NCBI RefSeq assembly: GCF_007097525.1
Contig: NZ_VKDD01000008.1
Span: forward strand, 26,424-90,423
DNA length: 64,000 bases
Reading direction: 5' to 3'
Source: Thalassomonas sp. M1454
GTDB lineage: Bacteria; Pseudomonadota; Gammaproteobacteria; Enterobacterales; Alteromonadaceae
Shown here: piece by piece, positions 56,441 to 64,000 of the stretch
How positions within the stretch are numbered: the first letter of the stretch is position 1
Layout of the letters: every line of letters begins with the position of its first letter
Position numbers and translations under genes: made by a program
Notes under the pieces: model-generated
Database searches by the model: none
What the model was told of the DNA's origin: nothing
The model's input: the letters and a program-made list of their open reading frames with translations, nothing else

Positions 56441-56917
56441 ATGAACTATACAACCAGTTTTACACTTGACCGTGCCCATTATAAAGAATGCTTTGAACAA
56501 TCGAATGCATTACAACCAAAATCGAATAGCCGTTTTATAAAGCCGGTTGTAATGGTTTTATTTGGTTTGTTCTTTTACGCGACAAAAATTGATGGCATCA
56601 GTGCACACTTAGGTGCATTCTTCTTCATACTTGCCTTTGTTGAAGTGCTAAATACTATTTATGCACGAGGTTGGTGGGTTACCAGACAAATGCTCAGTAA
56701 AGCTGCTGGCAATGATGTCACCATATCATTGAACGAAACAGGATTAGATATAAATTCAGATTTCGTAAAACAATCTATTCAGTGGACTGAAATCACTAGT
56801 GCCACCCCCACCGAAAAAGGCTTAGTGTTGAAAGTAAATAATGCCAGCCATTATTTATCTAAAAGTTGTTTTAGTGAAGATGCTTGGCAATTCATCAACT
56901 CGAAAGTATCTACTTAG
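56441..56917 (+). CDS. YcxB-like membrane protein
   Basis: Encodes 158 residues. Two membrane helices (VVMVLFGLFFYATKI and AFFFILAFVEVLNTIY) are followed by a C-terminal domain VTISLNETGLDINSDFVKQSIQWTEIT, the pattern of the YcxB family. Function unknown. The last base pairs overlap the end of the convergent M48 protease gene by 4 bp. Confidence 0.65.
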   Translation: MNYTTSFTLDRAHYKECFEQSNALQPKSNSRFIKPVVMVLFGLFFYATKIDGISAHLGAFFFILAFVEVLNTIYARGWWVTRQMLSKAAGNDVTISLNETGLDINSDFVKQSIQWTEITSATPTEKGLVLKVNNASHYLSKSCFSEDAWQFINSKVST

Positions 56918-58845
56918 CTTAAAGATAACTGCGGAGGCATAGGGCAATCTAATGTGTCTGCAATGGCTCGCATCAACTCCATTTCTTTACTAGAAAAGAG
57001 CTTATTACTGGTAATAATATACAGGCTGGCGCGTAGTAGCTTTTCTTTATCGGCTGGCGCAAGTGTTGAGAGCACATTAAGTGCGTTATCTAATATTAAG
57101 TAGTCATAACTAATACCACTAATATTTAACTCTTTGCCTAAGTTTAATACATCACTTGCTATCATTAATATTTTTTGCGATTGCTCTGTAGAGAGATTTG
57201 CATGACAAAAATTTATTAACATGGCAAACAGCACATTAATTGATGAAATATTATTTTTCATCTGTGTTGGCTTAATATACTTATTGTTGTTTTTGTTATA
57301 TTCAGTATCTAAATGACGTAATAGTATTTTTTGTAATACCCACTCAAAAGTATCAACTTTTTCATCGGCATTAATTAAGTAGTCTAAATTTGATTTAAAT
57401 AATTGATAACGGCCAATAGATAATTGTTTAAGAGTCGGTAGCACTAAATCAATTAATGGCAATCTTAATCTTATTTCTAAATTAACGACTTGTTCGCGTA
57501 AACTAAGTACATGGTCAATAACCTCATGATCGCCTTTATCTTTTATTCGCTTTAACTGTTTCGTTAATACCGCTTGTTCTTTATTTAGTAATAAACAGTA
57601 AATTAAAGCCCTAGCTTTAAAGGGGCAATGGCATGCTTGATAAACATCAGTAGGAATTTGCGCGATTAAATGTTGTGCATGGCTAATGTTTTCTACATTG
57701 ACCTTACCCACTTCGGTCATTATTTCATTAACTATAACAGCGGCTGTAACTCCAGAAGCGACTTTTTCTGCTTTTGAGGCTGACTTTGTCGTAGCGTCAT
57801 TTGTTTCTGTATTCGTTGTTTTTTTTGCTTGCTGGTTAGCCATTTTATTTTTTATTAAAAAATAAGGTGATACTCGTTTTATGCGTTTTTCGATAGGTGG
57901 GTGGGTTGCAAACATAGAATCAACGAAAGAGCTAACGCCATTACTAAAATATGCATGGCTCATTTGCGGTGCTTGTGGGGTGTCTAAAGTAGAACCGTAG
58001 CTATGCTTTGCTATTTTATTAAGCGCGCTAGCGATACCGTCTTTATTACGAGTAAATTGCACTGCAGAGGCATCGGCTAAATATTCTCTTTGTCTACTTA
58101 CTGATGCTTTGATCATGTTACCAAAAAAATTACCACCAAAGCCAATCACCACTAGGCTAAAGCCTAAGCCTAAAATAGGCATGGCATTTTTTCGTGAGCC
58201 ACCAGCTGAACGTAGTAAAAAATAACCAATATAACCTATGACTAAGATACCATGTAAAATCCCGAGTAAGCGCATATTTAAACGCATATCACCATTTAAT
58301 ATATGGCTAAATTCATGAGCAACTACGCCTTGTAACTCTTCTCTATCTAATGTGTCGATGCAACCTTGGGTAACTCCAATAACCGCATCTGAGTTTTTAA
58401 ATCCGGCAGCAAAAGCATTAATGCCATGTTCATTCTTCATTAAATAAACTGATGGCACAGGTGTGCCTGAAGCTATCGCCATCTCTTCAACAACATTCAA
58501 AAGCTTACGCTCATTTAATTCGGTGACATTGTGGGTAAGTAATGTGCCACCTAATGATTCTGCAATGGTTTTGCCTCCAGCAGAAAGTGACATGGTTTTA
58601 TAGATACTCCCTAACAGGATCACTAGGGTGACACTGATCCCGATAAAGAAGAAAGTCTCCCAGTCAAACTGCTGAGCGACAACATCCGTTGAAGGCAGGC
58701 TACCATCTTCTATAGCTAAAAAACCAAACAGTAACATGACTAGTAAATTAGTCATTACTATTAGGCTAATAATTGCTAATCCAAATAAACCAACTAAACG
58801 TGATGTGTTGCGTTTAGCTTGCTGCTGCGATTGAAAAAAATCCAT
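56914..58845 (-). CDS. M48 family membrane metalloprotease with C-terminal extension
   Basis: Encodes 643 residues. Two N-terminal membrane segments (about 17-45 and 64-85), then the zinc site HEFSH at His177-His181 in GVVAHEFSHILNGD, and the third ligand Glu in ASVSRQREYLADASA; more membrane segments at about 195-245. This is an HtpX-type M48 core, but the remaining C-terminal 320 residues are an extra helical part without recognised motifs. The start directly abuts the lemA stop (no gap), so translation is coupled. It probably acts in membrane protein quality control. Confidence 0.85.
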   Translation of the reverse strand: MDFFQSQQQAKRNTSRLVGLFGLAIISLIVMTNLLVMLLFGFLAIEDGSLPSTDVVAQQFDWETFFFIGISVTLVILLGSIYKTMSLSAGGKTIAESLGGTLLTHNVTELNERKLLNVVEEMAIASGTPVPSVYLMKNEHGINAFAAGFKNSDAVIGVTQGCIDTLDREELQGVVAHEFSHILNGDMRLNMRLLGILHGILVIGYIGYFLLRSAGGSRKNAMPILGLGFSLVVIGFGGNFFGNMIKASVSRQREYLADASAVQFTRNKDGIASALNKIAKHSYGSTLDTPQAPQMSHAYFSNGVSSFVDSMFATHPPIEKRIKRVSPYFLIKNKMANQQAKKTTNTETNDATTKSASKAEKVASGVTAAVIVNEIMTEVGKVNVENISHAQHLIAQIPTDVYQACHCPFKARALIYCLLLNKEQAVLTKQLKRIKDKGDHEVIDHVLSLREQVVNLEIRLRLPLIDLVLPTLKQLSIGRYQLFKSNLDYLINADEKVDTFEWVLQKILLRHLDTEYNKNNNKYIKPTQMKNNISSINVLFAMLINFCHANLSTEQSQKILMIASDVLNLGKELNISGISYDYLILDNALNVLSTLAPADKEKLLRASLYIITSNKLFSSKEMELMRAIADTLDCPMPPQLSLS

Positions 58846-59442
58846 TTAAAAAGATACTTTAGGTGCTGCCTGTATTGCTGCGCTATCTTCAAATTCAAGT
58901 AAAGTCGCATCTTTGCTATGACCAAAGCGGCCGGCGAAAAAATTTTGTGGGAAACTTTGTTTATAAGTATTGTAAGCCATTACTTGATCATTAAAGCCTT
59001 GACGAGCAAAGCCGACTCTATTTTCCGTGCTGATTAACTCTTCACTTACTTGCATCATATTTTCATTGGCTTTTAAATCAGGGTAGGCTTCCATCACTAC
59101 ATTGAGTTTACCCATTGCTTGATTTAACGCACCCTCAGCACCCATTAATGAGTTCATTGCGCTAGCGCTTCCAGGCTGTGAAGCTGCAGCTGATAACCCT
59201 TCTACCGCGTTATTTCTTGCGGCAATAACAGCTTCTAATGTTTCACTTTCGTGTTTCATATAGGCTTTTGCTGTTTCAACAAGATTAGGAATTAAGTCAT
59301 AACGACGTTTAAGTTGCACTTCTATTTGTGCGAAAGCATTTTGATAACGGTTTTTAAGAGCGACTAGCTGATTAAATATACCAATAATATAAAAAACGGC
59401 AGCAGCAACAACTAGCCAAAAAATGACAGTAGACATGTCCAT
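58846..59442 (-). CDS. lemA: LemA family protein
   Basis: Encodes 198 residues. One N-terminal membrane helix ([24 protein letters not shown]) and a cytoplasmic or periplasmic helical bundle: [35 protein letters not shown] and [32 protein letters not shown]. LemA proteins pair with membrane proteases. It lies immediately before the M48 protease gene. The name comes from Listeria; its molecular role is unclear. Confidence 0.92.
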   Translation of the reverse strand: MDMSTVIFWLVVAAAVFYIIGIFNQLVALKNRYQNAFAQIEVQLKRRYDLIPNLVETAKAYMKHESETLEAVIAARNNAVEGLSAAASQPGSASAMNSLMGAEGALNQAMGKLNVVMEAYPDLKANENMMQVSEELISTENRVGFARQGFNDQVMAYNTYKQSFPQNFFAGRFGHSKDATLLEFEDSAAIQAAPKVSF

Positions 59443-59772
59443 GTTAACCCTTGATAAGTGAATATTTTGTTAATTGTAATGATAACTTATCGGTTAATCT
59501 AAACTAGCGCAAGAAAAATCAAGGGGGTCAGAGTAACTTGAAATAAGTCATTGGATTATAGATAAAAAAATGCCAGTCAATAGGTGACTGGCATTAGCCA
59601 AAAGGCATTACAATCTCAGGGCGAGAAATAACTAAAATTAGTTAGTGTTAATACAGTAACAATTAATTTACATGCAAACTGTTACTCAAATGTAATTAAG
59701 ATTAACAACTTGTACTTTCTTTAGTCCCTCGCAATTAATTATGGATTGCGCTTCTAATGGGTACGATTTAAA
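59443..59772. other. 330-bp gene-free stretch with REP-like and inverted repeats
   Basis: No gene. CAAGGGGGTCAGAGTAACTTG (59520-59540) shares the CAAGG and GTCAGA pattern and CTTG end with the palindrome at 48924. A terminator lies at 59563-59595. AGTAACA and TGTTACT form a 7-bp inverted repeat near 59652-59685. Confidence 0.5.
59563..59595 (-). terminator. Terminator downstream of the NfeD-SPFH operon
   Basis: AATGCCAGTCA and TGACTGGCATT form an 11-bp stem with a 5-nt loop; on the minus strand a run of seven T residues follows. It is 178 bp past the stop of the last SPFH gene. Confidence 0.82.
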
Positions 59773-60717
59773 TTATTTCTTATTGGTATTTAAGCCCATA
59801 GTAGACATCCATTGGTTATAGTCTAAGAGGTTAGCAGGTAAAATAACTTTTCGATTGTCCTTACTTAACCCTTGCATTTGCTTAAGATACTGCTCACTTA
59901 ACTGCATCTCTAACGCCTTTTTACCGCCGTCTTGATTTATTACGTTAGCAACTTTAATGATTGAATCTGCTGTTGCCCTCGCAAGGGCAATAATTTCAGA
60001 AGCTTTACCTTCGGCAGAGTTAATACGGCGTTGCTTTTCACCCTCTGATATATTAATGGTTTCACGCTTGATACCTTCCGAGCGATTGATCACTGACTGT
60101 TTATCACCTTCACTTTTCGCTAATATGGCTCTGCGTTCACGCTCAGCATTAACCTGCATTTCCATAGCAAGCCTTACTGTTTGTGGAGGGGTGATATTTT
60201 TGATCTCGTAACGATGAACTCTAATGCCCCAAGCTTCACCAGCTTTATCAAGTACTTCAACTACTTTTGCTGATATAACATCACGCTCTTCAAAAGTGCG
60301 ATCTAAATCGAGAGTACCAATAACTGAACGAGTCGTCGTTTGTGCAAGTTGCATGGCGGCAAAACGATAGTCAACTATACCGTAGCTCGATTTAATCGGT
60401 TCAATGACTGAAATATAAATCACACCATCAACTTCTACATTAACTTCATCTCTTGAAAAACATTCTTGTGGCGGAACATCGATTGTTTCTTCTTTTAAGT
60501 CTTGTACATAAGCCACACGGTCGATAAAAGGGAGCAGGGCATGAAAACCAGCATCTAAAGTTTTATGATATTTTCCTAAACGTTCAACAACGTAAGCTGA
60601 TTTTGTTGGTACTAAACAAATTGACTGAAATAATTTAATAATAAATATTAGAAATATAGCGCCCCAAATAAAAAATACAGCTAAATCCGTTGGTTGGTAA
60701 TTTTGTAAAAAGTCCAT
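59773..60717 (-). CDS. SPFH/band 7 membrane protein 1
   Basis: Encodes 314 residues. One N-terminal membrane helix (AVFFIWGAIFLIFIIKLF), then the SPFH/band 7 domain (VVERLGKYHKTLDAGFHALLPFIDRV to RVHRYEIKNITPP), then an alanine/glutamate-rich coiled coil that carries 11-residue repeats such as INRSEGIKRET, INISEGEKQRR and INSAEGKASEI. It resembles stomatin/QmcA. Such proteins form membrane scaffolds and control proteases. The start shares one base with the stop of the second SPFH gene. Confidence 0.9.
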   Translation of the reverse strand: MDFLQNYQPTDLAVFFIWGAIFLIFIIKLFQSICLVPTKSAYVVERLGKYHKTLDAGFHALLPFIDRVAYVQDLKEETIDVPPQECFSRDEVNVEVDGVIYISVIEPIKSSYGIVDYRFAAMQLAQTTTRSVIGTLDLDRTFEERDVISAKVVEVLDKAGEAWGIRVHRYEIKNITPPQTVRLAMEMQVNAERERRAILAKSEGDKQSVINRSEGIKRETINISEGEKQRRINSAEGKASEIIALARATADSIIKVANVINQDGGKKALEMQLSEQYLKQMQGLSKDNRKVILPANLLDYNQWMSTMGLNTNKK

Positions 60718-61631
60718 TATTTAGCTCCTTGTACTGCAGTTGTTACTTTATCCATACCTTCAAAGAAACCTTCTAGTTTTGCTATTTCTGCGGGTAAAAT
60801 TGATACATCGGCTTTATCTAATACAGCACCTGTTTGTTGTATAAATTCTTGCATTAAGCGCATTTTAATAGCGTCATCGCCACAAGGAGTATTTGCTGCT
60901 TCGGCGATTAAGGTCATGCCTTGAGCCGTTGCTTCGGCAATTATTTCAATTTCTTTAGCTCGACCTTCTGCTTCGTTGATCTGCTTTTGTTTATCGCCTT
61001 CTGATAAGTTAATTGCTTCTTGGCGGTCACCTTCAGATAAATTAATCATCGAGTCACGAGCAGCATTTGCCAAAGTAATTTCGGCGCGTTTACTACGCTC
61101 TGCTTCCATTTGTTTTTCTAGGGTGTGAATAACATTAAGTGACGGGGTAATATTGCGCACTTCGTAGCGTAAAACTTTAATGCCCCAAGGATCTGACGCT
61201 TTATCAATTTCACGAACAATGGTTTCATTTAAGGTATCGCGTTCAGAGAATGTTTCACTTAAACTCAATTTACCTATTTCACTTCGCATTGTTGTTTGAG
61301 CTAAGTTAATGCTGGCGCGACGATAATCTTCAATACCATAGCTAGCTTTAGCTCCGTCCATTACTTTTATGTAAACTAAGCCATCAACATCAATTTGAAT
61401 ATTATCTTTTGAAATACAGCTTTGTGCTGGAATATCTAATACTTGTTCACGAGTTTCATGGCGGTAAGCAACTCGATCAAAAAATGGAATTAAAAAATGT
61501 AGTCCCGGCTGCATTACAGCGCGAAACTTACCTAATCGTTCAATAACACAAACTTCGCGCATTTCTACAATAAGGATCAATTTAACTAATATAAATAAAA
61601 AGCCTAATAAGACTAAGGTAAAAATAAACAC
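60717..61631 (-). CDS. SPFH/band 7 membrane protein 2
   Basis: Encodes 304 residues, a paralogue of the downstream protein. A membrane helix at residues 3-22, the SPFH domain beginning VCVIERLGKFRAVMQPGLHF, and a coiled coil with 11-residue units (INLSEGDRQEA, INLSEGDKQKQ, INEAEGRAKEI). It differs mainly at the C-terminus. It lies 71 bp after nfeD and overlaps the next SPFH gene by one base, so the three genes form an operon. Two SPFH proteins side by side suggest hetero-oligomers. Confidence 0.9.
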   Translation of the reverse strand: MFIFTLVLLGFLFILVKLILIVEMREVCVIERLGKFRAVMQPGLHFLIPFFDRVAYRHETREQVLDIPAQSCISKDNIQIDVDGLVYIKVMDGAKASYGIEDYRRASINLAQTTMRSEIGKLSLSETFSERDTLNETIVREIDKASDPWGIKVLRYEVRNITPSLNVIHTLEKQMEAERSKRAEITLANAARDSMINLSEGDRQEAINLSEGDKQKQINEAEGRAKEIEIIAEATAQGMTLIAEAANTPCGDDAIKMRLMQEFIQQTGAVLDKADVSILPAEIAKLEGFFEGMDKVTTAVQGAK

Positions 61632-61702
61632 ATGACTCTCCTTGGGACTGCTTGTCCTTTTATAATTTCTTTAGAAGGAATATTTTTGAGCTAGTTGAGT
61701 GG

Positions 61703-62155
61703 TTAACTAACTTTTTCTACAACATAAGATATATTATCTCGACACACTATTTTTGCTTTATCGCCTTTGGTTATCTCGCTGCCATCGCCGAGTGCGCTCC
61801 AGTTACTGCCTTGAAATAATATACGACCTTTTTTATTACCCGGTCCTATTGTTTCAATAACCTCAACTTCTTGACCAAATACATCTAGATTTTCATCGGT
61901 ATTTTCAATAATTGTATCGCCACCAACTAGTTTTTGGCTAACGTTACGAAATGCCAATAACAAGACAATAGATAAAATAAACCAGAGCGTGAAAGCGTGT
62001 ACCCAACTATCAATAACATCAAGTTGTAAGGTAACTGCGACAATTAAGGCGGATGTACCAAGAAAAACAACAATACCACCAGGTAAAATTAGCTCAGCTA
62101 GCATTAGGAATATACCAACGCTACCCCATGCTAATACATCATTACTCATTTCCAT
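61703..62155 (-). CDS. NfeD family membrane protein
   Basis: Encodes 150 residues from the ATG at 62155, preceded by GGAG (6 nt); ATGs at 62167 and 62149 are alternatives. Three or four membrane segments (LAWGSVGIFLMLAELILPGGIVVFLGTSAL; VHAFTLWFILSIVLLLAF) are followed by a soluble OB-fold domain with ETIGPGNKKGRILFQGSNWSALGDGSEI. NfeD proteins pair with SPFH proteins; this gene begins the operon nfeD-SPFH-SPFH. It is the short NfeD form without the protease domain. Confidence 0.9.
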   Translation of the reverse strand: MEMSNDVLAWGSVGIFLMLAELILPGGIVVFLGTSALIVAVTLQLDVIDSWVHAFTLWFILSIVLLLAFRNVSQKLVGGDTIIENTDENLDVFGQEVEVIETIGPGNKKGRILFQGSNWSALGDGSEITKGDKAKIVCRDNISYVVEKVS

Positions 62156-62244
62156 TTCTCTCTCCATGTCTTTAGAGGTTTGTTCTCCTCAACTTATTAA
62201 TACCCGTTACGATGTTAATTAGTTGTAAATCAATATAGCAGAGA

Positions 62245-62273
62245 ATTTTGTAGATTGCGACATATTATGTCAA
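62245..62273 (-). promoter_or_regulatory. Promoter of the NfeD-SPFH operon
   Basis: On the minus strand TTGACA (62268-62273) is a perfect -35 box and CAAAAT (62245-62250) a fair -10 box, 17 bp apart, about 90 bp before the nfeD start. Confidence 0.55.
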
Positions 62274-62421
62274 GGTGAATATCGAGTCAGATTTTGAAGT
62301 TGCTTGATTTAGCTTTCATTTGTAGCTCAGGATGTTTTTGCTTAGAGCTTGTAATCATTAATATTATTAGTAAACTTTAACCATCTAATACAACAATTGG
62401 TCGCATTATCTAAGGATAGTT

Positions 62422-63156
62422 TTGTCTGATAAAAAAACTAGCAGTTCAATTGCAGAAAGTAATAATACACGCCTCGATTTAAAGGATAGTGCTTTATGGA
62501 TTGCTGCTCTTTATATTCCTACATTCTTGTTGAGTATTGCTTATGGCATTTATGTTCGTACAAATCCGGCTATAACTGACCCCGCAACTTGGTTTAGTGA
62601 TGGCGATATTATCAGTGGTTTTGGCATTTTTATGGCCATGGCAACTTTACCTATTTTATATTTAGCTACTAAGCAATTGCCATTGGAGCAAAGGTTACAT
62701 TTTTTTGCTTTAGACAGTAAGTTTGAACCAAAGGCGTTTTACCCTTGGCTTTTAGTTACTTTGTTGTTTTTAAGTTTTTGGTGGGCAGTTAATTCGATAT
62801 TTAATATAGAGCCACCTGAAGTTATGCTCAATATCGTGCAAACAAGTGACTACTTGTGGCTACTAGTTTTATCTATTTGTATTGTTGCACCTGTATTTGA
62901 AGAGCTGGTTTTTCGCGGTTTTATTTATGCTCGCTTGCAACGGTCAGTGTTAGGTAAAAGCGGATCTTTAATATTAACAAGCATTATTTTCACCCTTGTC
63001 CATTCTCAATACCAAGGCATTGAATTATTTGCATTGTTTACCTTTGCTATCTTATTAGGGCTAATAAGAATAAAAACCAATAACATTAAATATTGTATTG
63101 CAGTGCATATGATAAATAATGTTGCATCACTATTAGCTTTATATTGGCTAAATTAG
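62422..63156 (+). CDS. CPBP family intramembrane metalloprotease
   Basis: Encodes 244 residues from a TTG start with AAGGAT 5-6 nt upstream. About six membrane segments; the CPBP motifs are EELVFRG with Glu160, Glu161 and Arg165, then FTLVHSQY with His near 194 and HMINN near 233. CPBP (Rce1-type) proteases may mature peptides or protect against bacteriocins. It is divergent from the NfeD operon and is the last gene before the rRNA operon. Confidence 0.88.
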   Translation: MSDKKTSSSIAESNNTRLDLKDSALWIAALYIPTFLLSIAYGIYVRTNPAITDPATWFSDGDIISGFGIFMAMATLPILYLATKQLPLEQRLHFFALDSKFEPKAFYPWLLVTLLFLSFWWAVNSIFNIEPPEVMLNIVQTSDYLWLLVLSICIVAPVFEELVFRGFIYARLQRSVLGKSGSLILTSIIFTLVHSQYQGIELFALFTFAILLGLIRIKTNNIKYCIAVHMINNVASLLALYWLN

Positions 63157-63409
63157 ATAAAGCATATTGAGTAATGCAATTTTATTCGCAAAATTATAAC
63201 TATATATCTGAGTTAAATTTAGATTCACCGTTAAGGCTGGTTTCGGCAACTTCAATTAGAGTGAAGTATTAACCTTTCTATCATCTAAATCGTTATTACA
63301 ACCATATGAACAAAAGCATATGCTTTTAACGTTTTTATGCATTAAAGTTACAGGTTTAGATTAATTATTGAGCAAAATAAAATTAATTCATTTTTTTAAT
63401 TAAAAATTG
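63157..63409. other. Gene-free stretch before the rRNA promoters
   Basis: AT-rich with no gene. A perfect 16-bp palindrome AAAAGCATATGCTTTT lies at 63312-63327. The A/T-rich end (63374-63409) may act as an UP element for P1. Confidence 0.5.
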
Positions 63410-63437
63410 TTGACGTCAAGGTTTAGATCTATACAAT
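63410..63437 (+). promoter_or_regulatory. rRNA promoter P1
   Basis: TTGACG (63410-63415) and TACAAT (63432-63437) with a 16-bp spacer, followed by a GC-rich discriminator (GCGCTCC), typical of stringently and growth-rate controlled rRNA promoters. An A/T-rich upstream tract precedes it. Confidence 0.85.
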
Positions 63438-63547
63438 GCGCTCCACTTCTTCGGGGCAACCCAGAGAACAGTTAGAAGGTTAGATGTTAAGTATTTCTTA
63501 GTATTTAACGCCAACAAAAACTTTTTAAAATTCTTTTATAAAAGCTG

Positions 63548-63575
63548 TTGACTTCCTAACTGAGGTGCTTATAAT
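63548..63575 (+). promoter_or_regulatory. rRNA promoter P2
   Basis: TTGACT (63548-63553) and TATAAT (63570-63575) with a 16-bp spacer and a GCGCCTCC discriminator. It lies 138 bp after P1. Confidence 0.87.
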
Positions 63576-63666
63576 GCGCCTCCTGCTTCGGGCAAACGGC
63601 AACGTTAGCTACAAGCAATAAGCGGTACTTTAGCGAATGTGATTAAAGTCTCGCGTCGAAGAAAAC

Positions 63667-63716
63667 GTTCATCCATGAACACTTCGACATGTGCGCATCA
63701 GCGCAAATTTTTAACA
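63667..63716 (+). promoter_or_regulatory. rRNA antitermination region (box B-like hairpin and box A)
   Basis: GTTCAT and ATGAAC (63667-63680) form a small hairpin like box B. It is followed by TTTTTAACA near 63708-63716, close to the box A core of Escherichia coli (CTTTAACA), after which comes TTTGTGTGGGCACTC, which is nearly the same as in the enteric leader. Confidence 0.65.
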
Positions 63717-63769
63717 ATTAGTTATCATGCAATTTGTGTGGGCACTCACATTGATGTTGATTTTACATA

Positions 63770-63874
63770 GTCCTTCGGGACAAATTAACTTAATGATGAA
63801 TGAACACACAAAACGACTTAATTAGTCTTCGGATTAATTATGGTTTTATGTAAAGTCTTAATCTTCGGATTAAG
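63770..63874 (+). other. Three UUCG-capped hairpins in the 16S leader
   Basis: GTCC-TTCG-GGAC (63770-63781), a 9-bp stem around TTCG (63819-63840, with one G-T pair) and CTTAATC-TTCG-GATTAAG (63857-63874) lie in a row between box A and the 16S start. UUCG is a very stable tetraloop. Confidence 0.75.
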
Positions 63875-63926
63875 CAAATTCAGAATTCATTGAGCCGAAT
63901 CACTTGTTGATTCAAAAACACTTTTT

Positions 63927-64000
63927 AATTGAAGAGTTTGATCATGGCTCAGATTGAACGCTGGCGGCAGGCTTAACACATGCAAGTCGAGCGGAAACGA
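63927..64000 (+). rRNA. rrs: 16S ribosomal RNA, 5' end
   Basis: The sequence from 63927 starts AATTGAAGAGTTTGATCATG and continues with GGCTCAGATTGAACGCTGG, the universal 5' end of bacterial 16S rRNA (primer 27F region), then GGCGGCAGGCTTAACACATG, typical of gammaproteobacteria. The gene runs out of the window. The mature 5' end was placed by comparison with Escherichia coli. Confidence 0.97.

Overview
The window is a contiguous, AT-rich chromosomal segment of a marine gammaproteobacterium. The closest fit is Alteromonadales, probably the Colwelliaceae (Colwellia or Thalassotalea type). This rests on the spc/alpha ribosomal order with a 101-residue S14, a prkB-yhfA pair, an argD-astA-astD-DUF1338 cluster beside pabA, an efp/epmA/epmB trio, and glnA-DUF4124-ntrB-ntrC. 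No phage, insertion sequence, integrase, CRISPR array or tRNA was seen. The genus is an inference from gene content, not from a database search.

Layout. 1-8000: end of the spc operon (rplX' to rplO, secY, rpmJ) and the alpha operon (rpsM, rpsK, rpsD, rpoA, rplQ), closed by a terminator. 8000-12240: two copies of a hairpin repeat, then prkB, yhfA (OsmC type), a short CstA-type transporter and a DUF1338 enzyme. 12426-18358: arginine/ornithine succinyltransferase genes on the minus strand (argD/astC, astA, astD), then PilZ, pabA and MOSC genes. 18510-25506: a Bcr/CflA exporter, two tandem secreted S8 proteases whose reading frames overlap, a PEP-CTERM protein and a tiny cysteine-rich gene. 25672-30393: accC, accB and aroQ, then dsbD and cutA, all minus. 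30558-33560: fxsA, groES and groEL with sigma-32-type promoters and a duplicated 3' region. 33660-36848: DUF4202, DUF4136 and DUF3016 proteins, an outer-membrane barrel and a small unknown. 36892-39655: the EF-P lysylation set. 39731-46714: a MerC-like gene under a Zur-type site, ntrC, ntrB, DUF4124, glnA with a classical sigma-54/NtrC control region, and a Sel1-type protein. 47031-50587: typA, sodB and a PuuD-like membrane protein. 50767-56917: an outer-membrane barrel, a TM2-like protein, YihY, pip, dtd, a YiiD-like protein, an epimerase-like protein and two small membrane proteins. 56914-63156: M48 protease and LemA, two SPFH proteins with NfeD, and a CPBP protease. 63157-64000: promoters, leader and first bases of a 16S rRNA gene.

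How the genes work together. Most of the window is housekeeping: translation, transcription, fatty-acid initiation, chaperonins, nitrogen control and arginine use. The regulatory sequences are unusually readable. They include the NtrC enhancer pair with its sigma-54 promoter, an NtrC site at ntrB, heat-shock promoters around groE, a Zur-like palindrome, and rRNA P1/P2 promoters with a box A.

The most unusual signal is a family of about 83-85 bp hairpin elements at 8009-8199 and 33236-33488. Short boxes are conserved, while the stem arms differ in sequence between loci and remain complementary, as expected if structure is maintained. Other places worth a second look are the overlapping S8 proteases (one with GlyGly-CTERM and thrombospondin type 3 repeats) beside a PEP-CTERM protein, the palindrome that contains the groE heat-shock promoter, the double palindrome upstream of the MerC-like gene, and the run of UUCG hairpins in the rRNA leader.
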